A stretch of 64,000 bases of DNA, from assembly GCA_963978905.1 (NCBI GenBank), contig OZ022259.1, positions 14,694,001-14,758,000 of the forward strand. Direction: 5' to 3'. Each line of letters starts with the position of its first letter. Positions within the stretch are counted from its first letter, which is position 1. This DNA is from Trichostrongylus colubriformis. Its lineage: Eukaryota > Nematoda > Chromadorea > Rhabditida > Trichostrongylidae. Position numbers and translations under genes: made by a program. Under the pieces are notes generated by a model. It saw nothing but the letters and a program-made list of their open reading frames with translations, was not told where the DNA came from and did no database searches. This document shows, in pieces, positions 57,956 through 64,000 of the stretch.

Positions 57956-58788
57956 TTATTGCGACTTTCTCAAAGAAAGCTTTTTCTTCTCATCAGCTTG
58001 TTCTTCACGATAAGCGATAATAACAAAGACGATCATGATGAGAATGACCACGGCGACTCCACACAATCCCGCATACAACATAGCCTGATCCGGAGGCAAA
58101 TCGAAATAATCTAGAAAAAAAAAGAAAATATCGAGATCAGCAGATGAGCAAAAACACTTTACTACGATACTATGGCAAGAAGTCGAGAAAATCAAAGGTA
58201 ACACAACAAAAATTCCAAGAAAATTTGAAGAAGAGTGGCTAAAACTCCAACCTCGGAAAACATAGTGGTAAGTGGTGAACATTGTAAGTAGAGGAAGAAC
58301 AAACATTGCAGCCGAAAATCTGATCAAGTTCGTTATAGCACTGCGAGTGTGAGCGGACGTCTGAAGCAGCTCCTGGAAAGATACAGAACCCTTTAAAAGC
58401 GTAGAGGCATTACATGATGGCAACTAATTTGAATCATGGTAAGGATCCTACTCCAAAAAAAAATTCCAGTTATGGAAATTACACCTTTCTTTTAATGACC
58501 TCTATCTTGTCGGCAAGAGAACCACCGAAAATATCTTTGAAACTAAGAAATGGTTCCAACAACACACATAATTAATAATCTCACTTCGTCAGACTTTAAC
58601 CACTCCGGAGTTGGCTCCGCTTCCTCTTGCTCCACATCAGTTGATTTCTCATCAGTGACGTCACCATTTGTAGCCTTCGCCGCAACACTGGGATCGGCTA
58701 CGCCTGAAGCGCTGACGTTTTCGAAGCTTCCGGTTGTCGAGGTATTCGACGATGAGTCGCCTTGAACTACGTCGTACTCATCAGACAT
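57956..58788 (-). CDS. VMA21-like paralogue with acidic N-terminal extension (159 residues)
   Basis: Exons 58788-58585, 58372-58252 and 58110-57956 (TAA), all in phase. A TTTTCAG site lies directly before the ATG. The first 68 residues are an acidic Ser/Thr-rich extension (MSDEYDVVQGDSSSNTSTTG ... EQEEAEPTPEWLKSDE). The VMA21 core follows: helix 1 SAAMFVLPLLTMFTTYHYVF, loop RDYFDLPPDQAMLYAG, helix 2 VAVVILIMIVFVIIAY, then a charged tail. The end is RKSQ, not KKxx, so the ER-retrieval signal is weak or lost. It lies 1.2 kb upstream of the canonical copy on the same strand; tandem duplication is inferred. It could be the main VMA21 with tissue-specific use, or have another role. Confidence 0.88.
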
Positions 58789-59550
58789 CTGAAAACTGCA
58801 TTACACAATTCACGAAAAGATAAACCTCATCCCTTCACATTCCGGTTAGTCTCGCAACTGAAGAAAAGTAAATAGATGTCTCGCGAACCAACGAAATAAT
58901 TCCAGAAGTACACAGGACCAAAGACCAAGCAAGCTGGCAGAACTAGCGACGAAAAATTCGAACGGTAGTTCACTCAGACGTCAAATGATTTGTGAAATTG
59001 CAGTGCACAGATAGTGTTTTTCGTTTCACGGACAGCTCTTCAGTGCTACGCCAGCTGAATACGATGCTGAACGTTACATGCGTTTGCCTAAATGGTTTCA
59101 ACCCTGTTTGAACAGCTCTTCTTCCTAGCAGAAGAATTTCGACTTATAATTGCTTAGCATTTATTTAACTGAGGGATTGGTTTATGTTTTATGGGATGCA
59201 AGGGAATTAGGCACTCCACAACCCCGTGTTAAACAAAAAAGAATCGCTAAATTCTATCCATGGATGTTACTTGACCCTGGGATAAATGGGGCGCTAATTT
59301 ACAATACGGCCTTCTCTTTCGTTGGCACCAGTTTGGTGCCATGTTCTCCAAACTGGCGCGAACTTTTTTTTTTACCATTTTTATTTGAACTTTCACAATA
59401 GGAGTAGTATTTTGTCAATAATTATATACCAGTTGGCTGGCGCACACTACTGTTCACCTACACCATGGGCGCCACTGAGTCGAATGATATTGCTTTTTTT
59501 TTGAGGACAGAGTATTTCAGTTCACGCTCCTCCCACCGTGGGTGGGGCAG
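58789..59550. other. Upstream region of the VMA21-like gene
   Basis: No coding pattern. AT-rich, with short poly-T runs near 59365 and 59492. Confidence 0.4.
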
Positions 59551-59780
59551 GGGTCAAATCAAGTCGGGGGGAAGACGCAACTTTGCGTCAAATTTTCACC
59601 AACGTCAAAGCTTCTTTCCCTCCTTAGGCTTAGGCTAAAGCAGATGAAACCTATGCTTTGACAGATGCTTTTTCATGTGGAAGGAGAGGATATCAATTTC
59701 AGCCTAAGCCTAGGGAGGGAAAGGAGCTTCGACCTTGACGCAAAATTGCGTTTCCCCCTCCCCCCGACTTGATTTGACCC
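59551..59780. mobile_element. MITE with GGGTCAAATCAAGTCGGGG termini
   Basis: The left end GGGTCAAATCAAGTCGGGGG pairs with CCCCCGACTTGATTTGACCC at the right. The pairing continues through GACGCAA.TTTGCGTCAA and TTAGGCTTAGGCT / AGCCTAAGCCTA, giving arms of about 90 bases. No frame. Confidence 0.85.
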
Positions 59781-60953
59781 TTGGGCAGTGTGTTTCATGT
59801 GTGCACCTCACCTCCTCTCCCATGCCCTACCCTTTCCAAAATTTACTCCATCTCCACGGGTTGTGTTTCATGTAATGCCCAAGCTCCGCCCACTACTAGA
59901 GCTCAGCCCAGGGAGACGGGCCTTTGGCTCGTCCGGGCCGGCACGCGATAATTTGCGCGGCAAGCTGCGCGACGCCACGTGCAACCTCGTCGTCCTTGAC
60001 TGGAGAGCGAATTCGCAACCGTGCTGATTTGGATCAAGATACTCAGCGTTTTTTTTTTTAAGAAAAGGACTTTCCCTCCTTCCCACCCGTGTTTATAAGT
60101 TGAGCTTTTCCGCTGTTAGTTCTTATTCGTGCAACATCCAGATTTTATGTACTTAAGTGAACTTGTAGGTGAACATAAAACATAGGGCAGAAGCGGATTT
60201 TATCTTATTGTCTTCAAACTTTTCAGAACGATGCTCCCAAAAATAATATCAAGTGATATGGGTGGTAATATGAGGGTACTCATCGTTAGTAAATAGAGGT
60301 TTATGGAAGAAAAGCTCATCTTATAACCACCAATGGAAGGAAGAAGAAGCCTGTGTCCAATAAAATTTCCAACTACTTCAGCTTTTATCCGTTCCATTAT
60401 GTGTTCTTACGTGTTCGCGCCCCAGTCAACGACGCCGCGCACTTCGCGCACACATTGCCGCGTGCCAGCCCGGACAAGCCAAAGGCCATACATCCCTCAG
60501 CCCATCGTGCAAACGTCGTCCTTCAGTAGCTCTAGCTACTACTGGCGACTTCCCCTTCCCTTCTGATTGGCGGATCATTTTATAGTGAACTAGATTTTTT
60601 TGCTGTGAGACTCATTCGACTAATAACACTCTCCGCCCCCATAGATTGAGCAGTTCATTTCCCCTGTCTATCCCCTATCGTAACCACTCACTTGCTAACG
60701 GATAGACATACAGACCGAGATACAAACCGACACGAAAGTTAGTGGTTCATCTAGTAGAGAGATATTTTGCACGCCAGAAACAGCCCAGCAAAGCCCTAAG
60801 CAGCACACCGCTACATACAATTCATGTCCTACGTTTAAGTGCGACATATCACAGATTCTCGTGGCTCCGATAAACATGTTTACCACCGAGTAGAATAGGG
60901 AATCTCCCTTTGAATCTCGACGATTTTAGTCTTTATTTTCAAAGCTTGCTTAC
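59781..60953. other. Stretch without a supported gene
   Basis: Contains a GC-rich patch near 59920-59990 and unremarkable flanks. No coding pattern stood out on either strand. Confidence 0.35.
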
Positions 60954-61033
60954 GTGCCCACTGCACTTGAGGAAACTGCAAGCCTTGTAAGACTGGCTCC
61001 GTTGTATCGTCGAATTTGAGGAAGCGCTCGGTA
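60954..61033 (-). CDS. Candidate internal exon (minus strand)
   Basis: A TTCCTCCAG acceptor at 61034 and GTAAGC donor at 60953 enclose 80 bases reading TERFLKFDDTTEPVLQGLQF then PQVQWA. The frame stays open upstream of the acceptor (VVVKALGSSS), so the exon may be longer. No gene model could be closed. Confidence 0.4.
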
Positions 61034-61550
61034 CTGGAGGAACCAAGGGCTTTGACAACCACGAAATTGTCGAAAGGTCAGGCAAAATAAATATTCAACC
61101 TTCACAAACTTTTATGGCAGAAAATAAACACAAGCTCATATGTGAAGAGAGGAAAAGCAGAAGCCGCTGTGTATATAAAATCTCGAATTGGCAGCTCAGA
61201 TTTATTCCATCTTACTCGTTTGCGACGGTTAACAGGACTGCTTTGTTGGCCTTAGTGCACTCCTTGAAGTGTTCGTTAGATAGAACAACAAATAACAAAT
61301 AGCGCGCAGGTACCTAGGCACGTGTGAAATGTGTTCAGTTTTCAATCATGTGATAAGTAATGGAACATATCGTAACCATTGTGCGATGTGCCATCAACTA
61401 GTTCGATATCAGGAGAATGGTGACCATGAATGCTCATAAATCAATTTCGATAATAATTCTTTTTTTTTGATTTGGCATCCATGATATGTCCTTGTAACGA
61501 AGAAGGTGGGGACGATGCAAAGACATTCATTTAACTTCACGGCCAAAGTG

Positions 61551-62086
61551 CTACACTGTTCTGAGCATTGTTAAATTATAGGGAAAAGTTTGTGGATAAA
61601 AAATTAATACATCTGACAAGGCAGTGAACAGCAATTGATGTAGAGCAAGTGAAAAGCTGACAGGGACGAGCCACCTTTTGAACGCTTTCACATGATGTTT
61701 GAAGAGCTGTGCCCACTGGGAAAGAGAGACCGCAGAACTGATCATGGCTGAAGTCGCAACTGTCTTCACTTTTTAAAGAATTTAAATGTATTTACCCCAC
61801 CGTTTGTAGGAACTGGATGGCCTCATTTTCTTTGGTCATAAGTATAGAACGGACAACATAATGTCATAGATGCGTGAATAAAAACTCATGTTACTGTGCA
61901 GCGCTGCAAAGCAGCACTGGCAAATGATAAGTGCATTTTCAGCCTTCTAATGTTCTCTTCGGTGAGAAAGGCCAGATGGTCACGTGTTGCATTCCGGTTC
62001 CGGTAAACAAGGAATTCAGTGGAATTAATGTCGTATTCATCACACAGTGCCCATTGAAATAAATTATTATACGCAATACAGCGCAT
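61551..62086 (-). CDS. Candidate small two-exon gene (118 residues)
   Basis: Exon 62086-61895 starts ATG and reads LFQWALCDEYDINSTEFLVY, then ATRDHLAFLTEENIRRLKMH, with strong protein-like composition. Exon 61715-61551, after a CTTTCCCAG acceptor, gives WAQLFKHHVKAFKRW and a hydrophobic tail to TAG. Phase is 0 at the junction; the donor is GTAACA. A TTTCAGACTTCCAG tract lies just upstream of the ATG. No family recognised. The first exon is more convincing than the second. Confidence 0.4.
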
Positions 62087-62864
62087 TCACCCAACCTGGA
62101 AGTCTGAAAAGCTTGGTTGCCCATCAGGGGACCCATTCCGAAATAGAAGACAACGACTAAGCTTCATTAGTGGCACTAACTTGCCACTGTCTCACCATTG
62201 CATTGTTCCACCTTGTGTTCTTTCTCCATATTCCATCGGAATAATACCTCAAACCGGTTATACCGTTAGGCATTGTTTATAGTTCGCGTACCATCCACCT
62301 AATCGATACGTATCTCACCCTTTCTGCCTGAATCGCGTGAACATGCGATTGCCCATCGCTTGATCAATATGTGTCTTTTTCTCTTTTCTCACGCATAAAT
62401 TCGGCCGATTGCAGAATAGTTATGGAAAACGAAAGCAAATATGCTAAATAGTGCGACAGTAGAAAACGATCGAAACAGACCGCAAAACAGACCCTAATTC
62501 AGAGGAATTTCCAATTCTGACGAGCTTCCCGCTAAAACACAAGTGGTTTGGATGAATCACAGTTCTTACAAATCAGTATTTTTGTCCGGTAACTGCAACT
62601 GTTTTTATTTCTAAACACTTCGATTGCTTCTGTGTTGCATTTTTCTGTGTCAGTCGCAAAGCTTGTTTGTAAATAAGCAAACGGCAAAAAAAGCCCTGAG
62701 TCACAACACGTCAGAATAGAGTTGGTTCCACGGCTCTGTCTATCCCATAAACACGGCCACCTGCAGCGGCTCAGCAACACGAAACGCTGCCAAACTAAGG
62801 TGCGATAAAGACCCCACAGTTCCTCCTAGCTCGATGTACCCCACGCCACAATGGAGCGCTTCGA

Positions 62865-62994
62865 AGGCCGCTTTCATACTTCGCGCACCGACGCCGTCAC
62901 GCGGGTGACGGCGTCAAATCGACGCCGTCATCTGCGTTGATTTGACGCCGTCACGCGCGTGACGGCGTCGGTGCGCAAAGTATGAAAGCGGCCG
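62865..62994. mobile_element. Near-perfect palindromic MITE, GGCCGCTTTCATACTT termini
   Basis: About 130 bases fold into one long hairpin: AGGCCGCTTTCATACTT at the left and AAGTATGAAAGCGGCC at the right, with CACCGACGCCGTCACGCG and GACGGCGTCAAAT blocks repeated as complements. Confidence 0.9.
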
Positions 62995-63137
62995 AAACTT
63001 CAATTTAATTTACGGAGGGCATGGCTTGCCTTTACCGACTCTATCATTAGCCCTGGGTGCCTTCATACAAAAAAAAAATGTACCAAATGCCGCAGTTGTG
63101 TTGATTATAGATAGACTGACAACAAAAATAGTTCCAT

Positions 63138-63238
63138 TATGGCCGCGTTCATACTTTGCGGGGCCGAAGGCAGGGCGTGGCTGCGTGACTCTGCGTCTCC
63201 ACCCGTGCAACGCTGTCTCGTAGCCTGCGTGGTCTATG
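63138..63238 (+). mobile_element. One end of a GGCCGC/TTCATACT family element
   Basis: ATGGCCGCGTTCATACTTTG matches the termini of 62865-62994. The interior resembles 40690-40800 (GTGTCTCTGCATCTCC versus GACTCTGCGTCTCC). The far end is not clear. Confidence 0.45.
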
Positions 63239-64000
63239 CACCTCTCCCGTAAGTAGGAAGCCTTCTCGATCTGCAATAACGAGGTCATGGGCCTAATAAA
63301 TCATGTGACCTAAACGTTGCCCACGGAGGCTACCCTCCTTTATTTCCTGCACAAATTTTTTTCTGGTTCATATAAGCAAGTGTGCAAAAAACGAAAAATT
63401 GCGACAACTACACTGGAATGTTTAAATAAAATGAAGGTTTTATTGGAAGACAATCATCTTTACCTATATATAAATCGAATTCTAACTTGCTCGATTTTTG
63501 AAACCCAAACGAGGCTGTAGATTTGAGCACCGGACATTCAAGCCTCGTCAACGAAAGACAGAGTTAGGCTGTTCTTATGTGCTCCGTACACTTTAGTCAG
63601 TCCCTCGATTTTTGGAGCCCAAGCGAGGACTTAAATTTGAGCACCGGGCATTTCAGCGCAAACCCCTCCCACAGTAGGCGGAGCTAGCTGTGGTTTTATG
63701 CGTTCCATACACTTTATTCAGCCCCTAACCAGTCCTAACTTGCACGACCTCTCCAGGCTGCAGCAGTTCGGGTAAAAATGGGTTATGCGTTAAAGAATCA
63801 CAAGCAAGCAAACAATCAAACCTACCAAAGTTCCAGTTCATGTATAAGTAATCATCGTCCTGAGCCTTCCTATGGGTACTATTGAAGATGTGAATGAGGT
63901 GTGACTAGAAAGCATTCTACCCCATCCATGAAATAGAAGCCACAATTGTTGTTCGGCAGAAAGAAAATTCTCTATAAAAAGTGACTACTTCGAGTATTCC
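63239..64000. other. Right end of the window, no gene seen
   Basis: Contains two similar stretches: CTCGATTTTTG(A/G)A(A/G)CCCAA(A/G)CGAGG at about 63490 and 63605, each followed by TTGAGCACCGG, about 115 bases apart. This is probably a small imperfect tandem repeat. No coding frame supported. Confidence 0.35.

Overview
The window looks like nuclear DNA of a clade V parasitic nematode, most likely a strongylid/hookworm-type worm. This rests on short cis introns ending in TTTCAG-like acceptors, probable trans-splice acceptors just upstream of start codons, an AT-rich compact gene layout, several families of small inverted-repeat transposons, and an RTE-type retrotransposon fragment. Species is inference. 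No bacterial operons, CRISPR arrays, rRNA or convincing intact tRNA genes were seen.

Region 1 (1-23862, + strand) is the 3' part of a giant extracellular-matrix-type gene. Its first visible exon is open from the window edge to 15949. It is almost entirely a tandem array of about 35 copies of a 435-bp (145-residue) unit rich in PTD and Ser-Gly motifs. After a degenerate edge, 21 further exons encode three von Willebrand A (vWA) domains, a fibronectin III-like domain, a Cys-rich segment, one calcium-binding EGF domain and a short C-terminal tail. All splice phases agree from the array to the stop, giving at least 6,159 residues within the window.

Region 2 (23863-28898) is mostly repeats (a foldback MITE, SINE-like copies) with two doubtful small coding candidates. 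Region 3 (28899-37196, + strand) is a second, much smaller gene: signal peptide plus two vWA domains, 424 residues in 13 exons. Its introns contain a SINE split by a mariner-type element, a MULE/hAT-like MITE and an RTE reverse-transcriptase relic. All five vWA domains in the window have degenerate metal-binding (MIDAS) motifs.

Region 4 (37197-64000) carries minus-strand genes. From right to left they are: a possible small gene near 62 kb; an N-terminally extended VMA21 paralogue (58788-57956); a canonical VMA21 (56770-56104); PDCD2 (56099-52922), starting only 4 nt after the VMA21 stop; an ambiguous coding patch near 51 kb; an unidentified 14-exon gene of 677 residues (50269-41486) whose large introns hold foldback elements; and isolated exons at 40.5 and 38.6 kb. 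VMA21 assembles the V-ATPase V0 sector in the ER, and PDCD2 is a chaperone-like 40S ribosome biogenesis factor. The tandem VMA21 genes and the near-zero gap to PDCD2 suggest a trans-spliced polycistronic unit. I recall pdcd-2 (R07E5.10) and a VMA21 homologue (R07E5.7) lying close together on the C. elegans cosmid R07E5; this synteny should be checked.
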